From contig DHDH01000049.1 of assembly GCA_002399235.1 (NCBI GenBank), positions 1 to 63,824 of the forward strand: a stretch of 63,824 nucleotides of DNA, given 5' to 3'. The stretch's first letter is position 1. Each line of letters starts with the position of its first letter. The DNA comes from Firmicutes bacterium UBA4881. GTDB lineage: Bacteria > Bacillota > DTU065. Of this stretch, positions 7,425 to 15,910 are shown one piece after another. The notes below the pieces were generated by a model. The model worked only from the letters and a program-made list of their open reading frames with translations. It searched no databases and was not told the origin of the DNA. The translations under genes and the position numbers were made by a program.

Positions 7425-8675
7425 TTGACCGCCCATAAAAAGAAATCTAAATTCACTCTCGTCTACATGGATGCTGCAGGAGAATTAGTTGATACCGATC
7501 TAGAAGCAGTGGTACGTTCTGGTAATAAATTTTTACCAGCTAAAAACTTTATTCCACTACCTCCTGGTTCGGACCTTATGTATTTACCAGGACGTGCTCC
7601 TCTAGTTTGGGTAGCTAACGAAGCTCAAGTAGTAGAAAGTGCTGATGAAGATCCAATTTATCCTTTAGCTGCTATTTTACCTGCAGGTTATAGTAGATTA
7701 GCCTTACCTGCCTATGAAAAACAAGAAGATGCTCCCCTGCTACCACTTTTTGGTTATACAGCTGTAGTCAGCTTACAAAGAGAACTCTATGTTGCTGCTA
7801 AAAAGACCGATGATCCTGAAAAATGGAATCCTTTAAATTATCCAAACGAAAAACTTCCCGCCGCTGTGGCTCAAGTTAGAAAAATGCTACCTAACAATAG
7901 ATTAGTAGAGCATTTAGCCCATTGTGCTTTGGAATACCATTGCCTCACAGCTGCTAATATCTTTTTCCATCGCTGGGAAGGAGGGTTACCTACCTCTCCA
8001 AGGTGTAATGCTAACTGCTTAGGATGTATTTCCTTACAGGAATCTGAATGCTGTCCCTCACCACAAGCGCGTATTGAGTTTTCACCAACTCCCGAAGAGA
8101 TTGCCGAACTAGCTATTTACCATCTCGAATCCAAAGAAGAACCTATTATCTCTTTTGGTCAAGGTTGTGAGGGTGAGCCATTATTAGCTTCTTTGCAGAT
8201 TGAAAAAGCACTACAAATAATTAGAAAAACTACTACTAAAGGTATTATCAACATGAACACTAATGCTCATAGTAAAGACAAGCTCTTAAAACTAAGAGCT
8301 GCTGGTCTTGATTCCATACGAGTTAGCATGATCTCAGCTGTGCCAAGTACTTATGAAAGTTACCACCGGCCTCATGGTTATTCCCTTAACGATGTCTTAG
8401 AAGCTGGACGTGCTTTAAAAAAAGAAGGACTCTCAATCTCTATTAATCTCTTAACAATTCCTGGTTTAAATGATACTCCTAGCGAACTTAAGGCTTGGGA
8501 AAACCTTCTCAAAGAAGGTTGGATCGATCTAATCCAAATACGTAATTTAAATATCGATCCTGATTGGTTTTTTAATGTAATTCCTGTAGAAGAAGAGGGG
8601 TTAGGAATTGAACACCTCATTGAAGTCCTAGGTAAATATGCCCCAGTTGGCAACTTCTCTCACTATAGTAAATAA
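7425..8675 (+). CDS. radical SAM protein of unknown specificity
   Basis: A 416-residue protein. The N-terminal 180 residues form a family-specific domain. The radical SAM core begins at RCNANCLGC (about 193-201), a CX3CX2C motif that binds the [4Fe-4S] cluster and SAM. A further Cys pair follows (ESECC). GEPLL, NMNTNAH and SIRVSMISA fit the TIM-barrel strands. It starts at TTG (7425) with a TGGAGG site; there is no in-frame ATG near the start. It is divergent from rpmE and followed by its own terminator, so it is monocistronic. The product of the reaction cannot be told from context. Confidence 0.85.
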   Translation: MTAHKKKSKFTLVYMDAAGELVDTDLEAVVRSGNKFLPAKNFIPLPPGSDLMYLPGRAPLVWVANEAQVVESADEDPIYPLAAILPAGYSRLALPAYEKQEDAPLLPLFGYTAVVSLQRELYVAAKKTDDPEKWNPLNYPNEKLPAAVAQVRKMLPNNRLVEHLAHCALEYHCLTAANIFFHRWEGGLPTSPRCNANCLGCISLQESECCPSPQARIEFSPTPEEIAELAIYHLESKEEPIISFGQGCEGEPLLASLQIEKALQIIRKTTTKGIINMNTNAHSKDKLLKLRAAGLDSIRVSMISAVPSTYESYHRPHGYSLNDVLEAGRALKKEGLSISINLLTIPGLNDTPSELKAWENLLKEGWIDLIQIRNLNIDPDWFFNVIPVEEEGLGIEHLIEVLGKYAPVGNFSHYSK

Positions 8676-9051
8676 TTTTTTTAGGAGAGAGATGATTATC
8701 TATGGCTCCTGCATCTAGATGTTTACCCCGATTTCTAAAAGAACTCTGTTAAGTTCATTTCCCTATACTGCGTCATTTTTTAACCTTATTTCCCTAAGTT
8801 TATAATCGAGATGAGCAAATAACCCGTTATAACCATTGATTTGGTTATAGCGGGTTATTATTTTGAGTAGAGAACTAACCTGAGACTCACCACTAAAAAG
8901 CGATTTCTATACAAGTTTATATAACAACATTAACATCAGGTGAATCTAGTAAAATAAAGGATAAAAAACCAATAGTTTGAAGTAGTAGCCTAGCAATTGT
9001 ATCTGGTGTTAAGCCTCCTTGATTGAGAAAAAAATATTCTTAGTTTTTATG
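8676..9051. other. intergenic region between the radical SAM gene and the ECF operon
   Basis: Holds the radical SAM terminator (8821-8865) and then about 190 bases of AT-rich sequence with no gene. Tiny frames after the radical SAM gene, such as the 16-codon one at 8702-8752, lack ribosome sites. Confidence 0.5.
8819..8865 (+). terminator. terminator of the radical SAM gene
   Basis: AACCCGTTATAACC pairs with GGTTATAGCGGGTT (stem of about 14 bp, one mismatch) and is followed by ATTATTTT. Confidence 0.85.
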
Positions 9052-9077
9052 CAACCTTAATGCTTGTTGTTTCGTTA
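9052..9077 (+). promoter_or_regulatory. candidate ECF-type self-promoter
   Basis: CAACC (9052-9056), a 16-base spacer and CGTTA (9073-9077) resemble the AAC/CGT promoters used by ECF sigma factors. It would start transcription near 9083-9085, just before the ribosome site, as expected for autoregulation. Found by eye from one instance. Confidence 0.4.
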
Positions 9078-9100
9078 TCTATATGAGGGGAGGGTGGCGG

Positions 9101-9658
9101 TTGGAAAATGGAGCAAATGACCTCTGGGGCAAAAATCATCGTAGTAACCATGATTTAGCTCTCGAGATCATAAAAACATATGGCAACGAACTTCTTAGAA
9201 CGGTTTATTTAATGCTAGGAGACTTTCAAGAAGCAGAAGACATTATCCAAGAAACTCTATGGCTAGTAATTCATAAACCAGAGTCCTATAGAGAAAATAG
9301 AAACTTCAAATCTTATCTTTTCACCATTGCCCTCAACCTTGCTAGAGATCGGCTCCGTAGCTTTTGGCGAAAAAGAATTAAACTAGATGATCAATTGAAG
9401 CATAGTAAAGCAATCTCTTCTTCAGCAGAGGAGTTAGCCCTGAAAAACTTTCGCTACAAGTCTGTAACTGCTCATGTCCTAAATCTTCCTGTCGATTATA
9501 AGACTGTAATAGTTCTCCACTATTACCAGGAAATGAGCATTATCGAGATTAGTGAAATTCTAAGTTGGCCAGAGGGAACTGTAAAGAGCAAACTACATCG
9601 GGCTAGGACACAATTAAAAAAACAAATAGAGAAAGGGGGACTTTCGTTTTATGAATAA
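9101..9658 (+). CDS. ECF-family RNA polymerase sigma factor
   Basis: A 185-residue group 4 sigma factor. Region 2 is visible (ELLRTVYLMLGDFQEAEDI, then FKSYLFTIALNLARDRLRS), and region 4 has the HTH (MSIIEISEILSWPEGTVKS) followed by KLHRARTQLKK. I chose TTG at 9101, with GGGGAGGG 6 bases upstream. The ATG at 9083 would place the ribosome site inside the gene and coincide with the predicted transcription start. The next gene overlaps by 8 bases and encodes a small membrane protein, the usual place for an anti-sigma factor. Confidence 0.9.
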   Translation: MENGANDLWGKNHRSNHDLALEIIKTYGNELLRTVYLMLGDFQEAEDIIQETLWLVIHKPESYRENRNFKSYLFTIALNLARDRLRSFWRKRIKLDDQLKHSKAISSSAEELALKNFRYKSVTAHVLNLPVDYKTVIVLHYYQEMSIIEISEILSWPEGTVKSKLHRARTQLKKQIEKGGLSFYE

Positions 9659-9980
9659 AGATTTTGATCTTAATACTTTGAAAGAGAAGTTAGATGATGA
9701 ACTATCTCTAATCAAGATCGTGGACTTTGAAGCTTTTTCAGTGTTAAAGAAACCAAAACCCAAGGCCCGCTTTCTCCAGGTGTTCTTTAACCTCTTAAAC
9801 ATCCTCAAATATAAAGAAATAGAAATCTCTCTTAATATAGCAATAGGCGCTGGTGCAACAGGATTAGCTTTAATTCTCTCTGCGGTTGGCATTTCATGGG
9901 TCTCACCTTCTTATCTAAAAAAGGCTGCTGAGGTCTTAAAAGATCCGGAACAGCTGGATTGGCTTATAGGTCTATTTTAA
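9651..9980 (+). CDS. small single-span membrane protein, candidate anti-sigma factor
   Basis: 109 residues with one strongly hydrophobic segment (about 58-85, with GAGATGLALILSAVG). The first 55 residues are charged and probably cytoplasmic; the last 25 would be outside. The ATG overlaps the end of the sigma gene by 8 bases, giving translational coupling. No zinc-binding anti-sigma motif (HX3CX2C) is present, so any anti-sigma role is inferred from position and topology alone. Confidence 0.7.
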   Translation: MNKDFDLNTLKEKLDDELSLIKIVDFEAFSVLKKPKPKARFLQVFFNLLNILKYKEIEISLNIAIGAGATGLALILSAVGISWVSPSYLKKAAEVLKDPEQLDWLIGLF

Positions 9981-9998
9981 GAAAAGAGGGATAAAAAA

Positions 9999-12248
9999 GT
10001 GAGAAAAGTACGAGTCCCCCTTAAGTGGATTCTAGTATTTATTGCGGCAGTGATTTTCGCCATAGGCTTTAGAAAATTTGCTGGTGACAAAGTCTTAGCG
10101 GAAAAAGCAGCAGCTTACTTAGAAAAAAGAGATTATGCAAGAGCTTTTGCTCTTTACGATAAACTGGCTAAATTTTATCCAAGAAGTCCTTATGCAGCGA
10201 AAGCGATGCTCGATACAATATATAGTGCTCCTAAAAGACAGATAAGAAGGGATTATCCAATCTTTTCTAGTGGTTTAACTTTAGATCGTTCTAGGCCATA
10301 TTCACTTAACTTGCAAAACGCATCAGCAACTGGCGGAAAGCTAAGTAATAAACCCATAATACTAAATAAGAAAAAAGCTGAAAAACTGTACAGATATCAT
10401 TTAGGTTACCTAGAAGAAAACTCCCCTCGTTCGTGGTGCGCCATTTTTAACGCTGGGTTAGAGGATAAGGCATTTCCCTATCTTAACGAGTACCTAAAAA
10501 AAGTAAACAATTATAATGTCCTGGAATGTGTCGTAAGCTATTTTATAGGTAAAGGGGATATTGATTCAGCACTTGATGTAGTTAATAATTTTGTTTCAGC
10601 TGGCAATGAATATTACTATGCCGATATCTACTTGTTAAAAGCCGAGCTTCATCTTTATAAAGATGAAATAGATTTAGCAAGAGATGCTGCCAATAAGGCT
10701 TACGAACTTTATCAGAAGTCTTCAGCCCCACCCAAATCATCTGATCACCCAGAATTATTTATTCATATAGGTGCTAAAAAAGTAGATAAGCTGAAATGGT
10801 TTTTACCAGAAAGCGATACCTCCGAGATTAAAATAGGTGTCTTTATTAATGGTATCCCCGCGAAAGATGTATTAGCTACCTTAAAATATAACGACACTAA
10901 CTTTCCTCTGAACCAAACGAACTTGCAAGAATCCCGTCCTACAGGGGAAACGGGCTACACTTCAACCTTTTTAAGAGAAGCAGACCTTTATCATGTTTCG
11001 GTATCTTTTAGACCAGAGGAAGCTGCTGCTATTGAACAAGGAACATTGAAGGTTATTGTCAAAAGCCAAACAGGGACAGAAATAAAATCTAAATTAGTTA
11101 ACCCCAAATTAGACTCTGAAAGCAAAACAATCATTCATACACAATTTTCTTTACAGCTTGCTCCTAACGAAAAAATCTCTGTAGAATTTCATATCCTAAA
11201 ACCCTTAGTTATAACAGCAAGTAAAAAGAGATATAACGCTAATGATAGCGTAGAACTTAGCTGGGCTAGCCTTCCTCAAGCAGATTTTTATAGACTTACA
11301 GTTACTACTCATAGGAAACACAAAGAACACATTGTTTTAATAGATTATCCTTTCATTCTTACAGAAAATAGTGTCATCCTAAATGACGAGTTTTTTAGAG
11401 AACACGGCATTCGACCTGAGTTTTTCTTTACAACTAAAGATGGCAAAGTCGATTTTGATGCATTATTAGGGTTGTGGCGAGGATCTTCAAATTTAACACT
11501 ACTTGTTGAAGCGTTCACACCCGATTTTACTCCCGAAGACATAAACAATGTCGGCATCTTTTCTAAAGAGGGAGAAAATAAGAAAACCCTCCTTTACAAG
11601 ATTAATTTTCCAAAGTATTACTCTAAATCCATCTGGAAAGATCTACCTACCATTAAACTTTCGTTAAACCGTGGTTCTCTTGAAAGTTGGGAAAAAATAA
11701 TTGTCACGCTTTCATTATCTGGAGCATTAGAGTACTTTCTTGAGACATTCTCAACTTCAGAAATAGAACAAAGTCCTAGGCTAACCGATATTTATACAGC
11801 CCTAAAAAAGTCGGTTTCTTACGAAGAAGAAGAAAGGGAAAGATACTCTCTAAATGATTCTAAGCTTCTCCAGTTGCGCAACCAAGCTAAAGACCTTGTT
11901 AAAGAAGGAAAGTTCCATGAAGCAATAAATCTGTACGAATTTACCAATTATCAAGTTGTACCGAAAGCTTTACTGGAGAAATCTTTACTAGAAATCATTA
12001 CTCGTAAAAATAGCTTTACCCAGATTTCTATAAAAGAGCCAGCTTTTGATACCTACATTCGACTAACTGTAGGTCTAAGTGATGAAGAAAAAGAAACTAT
12101 TAAAAGCGTGGCCAAAGCATTATTAATAGATGATTATAAGCTTGCTAAAGAAATTATGATAGAAGCTGGCGGCGAAGGTGGAAACGCCTACCTTGCAATG
12201 GAAACTCTTGTGATAATGGCAAGCAAATATAAGGTATTTGTAGATTAA
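9999..12248 (+). CDS. large membrane-anchored TPR protein of the ECF operon
   Basis: A 749-residue protein starting at GTG with an AAGAGGG site. Residues 9-24 form a signal anchor (WILVFIAAVIFAIGF). A TPR-like repeat follows (AAAYLEKRDYARAFALYDKLAKFYP, shown in two parts around residues 36-60), then more helical repeats to about 250. The centre (270-600) is beta-rich and may hold immunoglobulin-like domains. Another TPR-like pair occurs near 625-680 (AKDLVKEGKFHEAINLYE). It is last in the sigma operon, so it may be the sensed or regulated envelope component. No family recognised. Confidence 0.75.
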   Translation: MRKVRVPLKWILVFIAAVIFAIGFRKFAGDKVLAEKAAAYLEKRDYARAFALYDKLAKFYPRSPYAAKAMLDTIYSAPKRQIRRDYPIFSSGLTLDRSRPYSLNLQNASATGGKLSNKPIILNKKKAEKLYRYHLGYLEENSPRSWCAIFNAGLEDKAFPYLNEYLKKVNNYNVLECVVSYFIGKGDIDSALDVVNNFVSAGNEYYYADIYLLKAELHLYKDEIDLARDAANKAYELYQKSSAPPKSSDHPELFIHIGAKKVDKLKWFLPESDTSEIKIGVFINGIPAKDVLATLKYNDTNFPLNQTNLQESRPTGETGYTSTFLREADLYHVSVSFRPEEAAAIEQGTLKVIVKSQTGTEIKSKLVNPKLDSESKTIIHTQFSLQLAPNEKISVEFHILKPLVITASKKRYNANDSVELSWASLPQADFYRLTVTTHRKHKEHIVLIDYPFILTENSVILNDEFFREHGIRPEFFFTTKDGKVDFDALLGLWRGSSNLTLLVEAFTPDFTPEDINNVGIFSKEGENKKTLLYKINFPKYYSKSIWKDLPTIKLSLNRGSLESWEKIIVTLSLSGALEYFLETFSTSEIEQSPRLTDIYTALKKSVSYEEEERERYSLNDSKLLQLRNQAKDLVKEGKFHEAINLYEFTNYQVVPKALLEKSLLEIITRKNSFTQISIKEPAFDTYIRLTVGLSDEEKETIKSVAKALLIDDYKLAKEIMIEAGGEGGNAYLAMETLVIMASKYKVFVD

Positions 12249-12253
12249 TCTAA

Positions 12254-12301
12254 AAGCAGCCTAAAACCCAACAAATTAAAGGGTTCTAGGCTGCTTTTTT
12301 A
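12254..12301. terminator. terminator of the ECF operon, possibly shared
   Basis: AAGCAGCCTA and TAGGCTGCTT frame an inner AACCC/GGGTT stem and are followed by a T-run on the plus strand. The minus strand also has A/T flanks, so it could serve the convergent lipoprotein gene. Confidence 0.88.
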
Positions 12302-12319
12302 CTTTTATGGCCATAAAAC

Positions 12320-13012
12320 TTAAATTGTCCATTGATTATGGATAATCCCAACTAATTTCCATGCATCTCCTGATTCTTCGAAGACCAGGCGAAGACTTTG
12401 CCAGTCCATACCTCCATATTCAGGATTAAATCCAGGAAAGTAATATTCAACTATAATAGGTCTCTCGTAAATTAAAAACTGATTTTCAAGCATGTTACCA
12501 CTACTTAAGACCTCGTTATAACCAATACAGTCTGCATTTTTAAAGTCCTCAGAATAGACAAACTTCTCATAGTATTGGCTAGGTGTTAACCGAATTTCCT
12601 CCCCTGTACCATCGTAATAACCCCAGAGGTAGATTGTTTGATCCTGAGAGAAGTTTTCTACTACATCCTTATTTAATACTACATCAGTATCTATTGAAAC
12701 ATAGGTATATGGAGTAAATCTTACCCCTTTGGTTGGATGCACAAAGTAGGCGAGTGCTTTAAAATCTTTATTTGCTATAGCTCGAATTACTTTATCGCCA
12801 GTTTCTTTGATAATAAGCTTAGCGTCTTCGGGGATTATACGCCCATCCTCAGTTAACTTGTATTCGTCTTTAACTTCGGACATTTCGGGTCCTTTTTCAA
12901 CATATTCTTGTGCTTGCTCGTTTGTATCTGAGATTAAATCACTAATACTACAGCCTGAAATACCAAAGACAAACAAAAATCCAACTAATAAAAACAAAAG
13001 TGTTCTTTTCAA
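12320..13012 (-). CDS. exported lipoprotein of unknown function
   Basis: 230 residues. The N-terminus is a lipoprotein signal: KR, a hydrophobic stretch and FGISGC with the lipidated Cys at 21. A charged, probably disordered stretch follows to about 55. The remainder resembles small NTF2-like or stress-type exported domains (ADCIGYNEVLS, FEESGDAWKLVGIIHNQW), but I do not recognise the family firmly. It is monocistronic, convergent with the ECF operon. Confidence 0.8.
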   Translation of the reverse strand: MKRTLLFLLVGFLFVFGISGCSISDLISDTNEQAQEYVEKGPEMSEVKDEYKLTEDGRIIPEDAKLIIKETGDKVIRAIANKDFKALAYFVHPTKGVRFTPYTYVSIDTDVVLNKDVVENFSQDQTIYLWGYYDGTGEEIRLTPSQYYEKFVYSEDFKNADCIGYNEVLSSGNMLENQFLIYERPIIVEYYFPGFNPEYGGMDWQSLRLVFEESGDAWKLVGIIHNQWTI

Positions 13013-13195
13013 GGTATCACCTCTAATCTGCGAACTTAAAGGTCTATTGAAATTCTACCGTATGTTACTCATTAATTAAATAAAAACACCTTATCTTCTT
13101 GGGGGTATTTTATGGATAATTTGCCATTATTTTAACTCTGAAAAAGCTGTATCCTTCTTATTGCTGGTTTAATACTCAGCTTATTAGCAAAGTCC

Positions 13196-13226
13196 TAAAA
13201 AAAGAGGAAGCACAAGCTTCCTCTTT
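13196..13226 (-). terminator. terminator of the LysM-M23 gene
   Basis: AAAGAGGAAGC/GCTTCCTCTTT stem (13201-13226) followed by Ts on the minus strand. Confidence 0.9.
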
Positions 13227-13230
13227 AATA

Positions 13231-14196
13231 CTAATCGAGCCATTTAAGCGGATCTTGGGGCCGGCCGTTAACGCGAACTTCAAAATGAAGGTGTGGGCCT
13301 GTCGAGCGACCAGTGTTGCCTGAGTAGCAAATAACTTCCCCTTGCTTAACATATTGCCCGACTTTAACAGCAATTTTGTTATTATGGGCATAACGGGTTT
13401 CCATGCCATCAGCATGTTTAATTACAACCAGTAAACCATAAGAACCTGCACTACCTGCTTTTGTCACTTTACCAGCAGCTGCTGCTCTTACTGGTGTACC
13501 TACCGAGATAGCAAGATCCAAACCCTGATGCATTTTACCCCATCTCTTACCAAAACGAGAAGAGATGCGTCCACTTGCTGGTTTAATAAGTAGGGGTACT
13601 CCACCTCTAGCAACCAGAAGTCTTCTTTCTTTTTCGGCATCAGTAAGTTTAGCTCCCGGAATAATTAACCGTTCGCCAACTTTAATATTATTGTTGGAGA
13701 GAGCATTCGTCTGCATGATTTCGTCTACTGGTACATCATATCGTTTGGAAATAGTCCAAAGACTTTCACCTTTTTCCACACGATGTGTTACACCTTTAAA
13801 AGGCAAAATCATCAGTTTTTGTCCAATATCTATTCTCTCAAGACTTTTAAGTTCATTAGCTCCAATAATCGTGTCTACATCCACGTTGTAATTACGTGCA
13901 ATACTCCAAAGGCTTTCACCTTTTTTTACCTCATGTGTACGAACCTGATCCCAAGCTGATATCGGTACGTCGATAATTATGTTCGGTTCCAATACATAGG
14001 TATCTACGTGATCCTCTGTTTCCACTTCTTCTAAAAATTCAAGGTCTTCATCACTACCACCGCCGATATTCTCTTCCCATGGTAGTGCAAAACCTATAGT
14101 TAATGAACGCCAAATAAAAAAAGTCCCCGAACCTAAGAGAATAGAAAGGGCAATGCCATAGATGAGTAGGCTCTTAAGCCTTCGCCTTTCAGGCAT
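13231..14196 (-). CDS. LysM-M23 family envelope peptidase
   Basis: 321 residues. A membrane anchor at 10-30 is followed by an acidic linker. Two LysM peptidoglycan-binding repeats follow (VKKGESLWSIARNY and VEKGESLWTISKRY, about 88-180). A C-terminal M23 domain has the zinc ligands in HQGLDLA and in GPHLHFEVR. Such proteins cut peptidoglycan cross-bridges or, when anchored, recruit other envelope factors; the intact ligands favour real activity. In spore-formers related proteins act in engulfment. The ATG has an AGGTGGG site. Monocistronic, with a terminator 5 bases after the stop. Confidence 0.92.
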   Translation of the reverse strand: MPERRRLKSLLIYGIALSILLGSGTFFIWRSLTIGFALPWEENIGGGSDEDLEFLEEVETEDHVDTYVLEPNIIIDVPISAWDQVRTHEVKKGESLWSIARNYNVDVDTIIGANELKSLERIDIGQKLMILPFKGVTHRVEKGESLWTISKRYDVPVDEIMQTNALSNNNIKVGERLIIPGAKLTDAEKERRLLVARGGVPLLIKPASGRISSRFGKRWGKMHQGLDLAISVGTPVRAAAAGKVTKAGSAGSYGLLVVIKHADGMETRYAHNNKIAVKVGQYVKQGEVICYSGNTGRSTGPHLHFEVRVNGRPQDPLKWLD

Positions 14197-14360
14197 GCTT
14201 TACATCCCACCTAATGTCCTATTGTCCCACACTATTATTAATTCTTCTCCTACGAGGCTAATTTACCTGCATAACCTCGTAAAAAAAGTATAACCTAAAA
14301 TCACTCTTGCTAATCAATTATATGTAAACCTTATCTCTACACAATTGGTAATCTTTGGAT

Positions 14361-14396
14361 AAAAATAACCCTGTAGAACCTAAGTTCCACAGGGTT
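14361..14396 (-). terminator. terminator of fba
   Basis: AACCCTGTGGAAC and GTTCTACAGGGTT pair almost perfectly and are followed on the minus strand by ATTTTT. Confidence 0.9.
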
Positions 14397-14408
14397 ATAA
14401 TTTTTTTC

Positions 14409-15263
14409 TTAAGCTTTGCCAGTTGAACCAAAGAGGCGCATTTTTGTTTTTACAACTTCTTTCATGGCTTCTTTGCTTGGTCCTAACAGTTTGCGAGGAT
14501 CAAATTCTTTTGGTTGCTCAGTGATCACTTTTCTTACACCTTGGGTGAAGGCTAAACGGATCTCTGTATCAATGTTGATCTTTTGTACACCAATCTTGAC
14601 TGCTTTCTTAATAGCCTCATCAGGTACACCTGATGCACCGTGTAATACTAAAGCACAATCTACTAGTTCGCGAATTGCAGCTAAACGCTCAAAGTCAAGT
14701 TTTGGTTCGCCATGGTATAAACCGTGTGCTGTACCAATAGCTACCGCTAAAGCATCAACACCAGTTTCATCTGCAAATTTCTTAGCTTCTTCAGGTGTAG
14801 TCATATAAGCATCTTTAGCATCTACCGAGATATCATCTTCGGTACCACCAATACGTCCTAGCTCACCTTCAACAGAGACGCCTACTGCATGAGCAACTTC
14901 GACTACTTTTTTAACAATAGCCACATTTTCGTCAAAAGGATAATGAGAGCCATCAATCATAACAGCTGTAAAGCCACCACGGATACATTTCATAGCTTGA
15001 TCAAAGCTAGTACCATGGTCAAGATTTAAAGCTACAGGGACACTTGCTCTTTCAGCAGCCGTTTTAACTAGAGCAACAATATAAGGTAGACCAGCATATT
15101 TAATTGCTCCTTGGCTAGCTTGTAAAAGCACAGGTGATTTTACTTCTTCAGCAGCTTCGACTATAGCTTGAATGATCTCCATGTTGTTAACATTAAAAGC
15201 ACCAACCGCATAACCACCTTTTTGGGCAGCTTGCAGGATTTCTTTTCCAGATACTAGAGGCAT
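14409..15263 (-). CDS. fba: class II fructose-bisphosphate aldolase
   Basis: Zinc enzyme of glycolysis and gluconeogenesis that interconverts fructose 1,6-bisphosphate with DHAP and glyceraldehyde 3-phosphate. 284 residues. Metal and substrate motifs are LNLDHGTSFD, GGFTAVMIDGSHYPF, VEGELGRIGG, GTAHGLYHGEPKLDF and VLHGASGVP. I chose the ATG at 15261-15263 (MPLVSGKEIL), the family start; a GTG at 15299 would add 12 residues. It lies just after a short exported protein and pyrG. The pyrG-fba neighbourhood is common in Firmicutes, where spo0F often lies between them. Confidence 0.96.
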   Translation of the reverse strand: MPLVSGKEILQAAQKGGYAVGAFNVNNMEIIQAIVEAAEEVKSPVLLQASQGAIKYAGLPYIVALVKTAAERASVPVALNLDHGTSFDQAMKCIRGGFTAVMIDGSHYPFDENVAIVKKVVEVAHAVGVSVEGELGRIGGTEDDISVDAKDAYMTTPEEAKKFADETGVDALAVAIGTAHGLYHGEPKLDFERLAAIRELVDCALVLHGASGVPDEAIKKAVKIGVQKINIDTEIRLAFTQGVRKVITEQPKEFDPRKLLGPSKEAMKEVVKTKMRLFGSTGKA

Positions 15264-15330
15264 ATATTCCTGAACCTTATTATGGTTCAGTTCACCCACC
15301 TTTCATCTTGACTTGTTTTAGTTAAATTCG

Positions 15331-15831
15331 TCACATAGTTTTCGATTCCCTTTCATCAGGTAATATCCTCTCCAATTTACCATCAAACGAAAGGTATACA
15401 TGAACAGATTCTCCTACTACTAGACGATTTAGAGCAACATTATCTGAGACATCGAACCAGCGTCCATCAGTCGCTAGTAAACGCCTAAGGGCCGGGTCAA
15501 TAGCTTTTAGTTTAATTAAATAAGTTCTGGGCGCAAGCATAACTTTTACTATTTGGTCGTCTCTTTGCCAAATCCAAGCTGTATATTCATCTTTTACCAA
15601 TAAAGTAGGTAGTTTGCTTAAAGAAACCACGTTGTCATCCTGGCTAATCTCTGCAAACGGAGCAATCTCTTGGCTTTGTAAGAAACCATCAGTATCTTGC
15701 CATTGCAAAAAGACTCGATCATTAATAATGATAGCCCCTATTGGCAAAGCTTTAGAAACAATATCTGTTGCCTGCCCTATAATTATAACACTACTTAATA
15801 TAAGAATAACAAACAAAAATTTTTTTAACAT
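15331..15831 (-). CDS. exported hypothetical protein
   Basis: 166 residues with a Sec signal peptide (KKFLFVILILSSVIIIGQA, cut near 22). The mature part is beta-rich and short (IIINDRVFLQW, EYTAWIWQRDDQ, VVGESVHVYLSFDGKLERI), with no family that I recognise. The ATG has a GGGAGG site. It sits between pyrG and fba, in the place often held by spo0F, but it is unrelated to a response regulator. Confidence 0.75.
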   Translation of the reverse strand: MLKKFLFVILILSSVIIIGQATDIVSKALPIGAIIINDRVFLQWQDTDGFLQSQEIAPFAEISQDDNVVSLSKLPTLLVKDEYTAWIWQRDDQIVKVMLAPRTYLIKLKAIDPALRRLLATDGRWFDVSDNVALNRLVVGESVHVYLSFDGKLERILPDERESKTM

Positions 15832-15910
15832 TTGAGAGCCTCCCTGCCAGAATCTTTGCTACCATTCTCGGCAGAGAAGCTCTTAATTATACCTGGTACT
15901 TAAAATATTT

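Noticed and set aside
8702..8752. 16-codon frame after the radical SAM gene, considered as a modified precursor peptide
   Set aside because: It has no ribosome site of its own and no known leader pattern; a chance frame is more likely.
13176..13415. 79-codon minus-strand frame over the end of the M23 gene
   Set aside because: Overlaps the M23 catalytic region in another frame.
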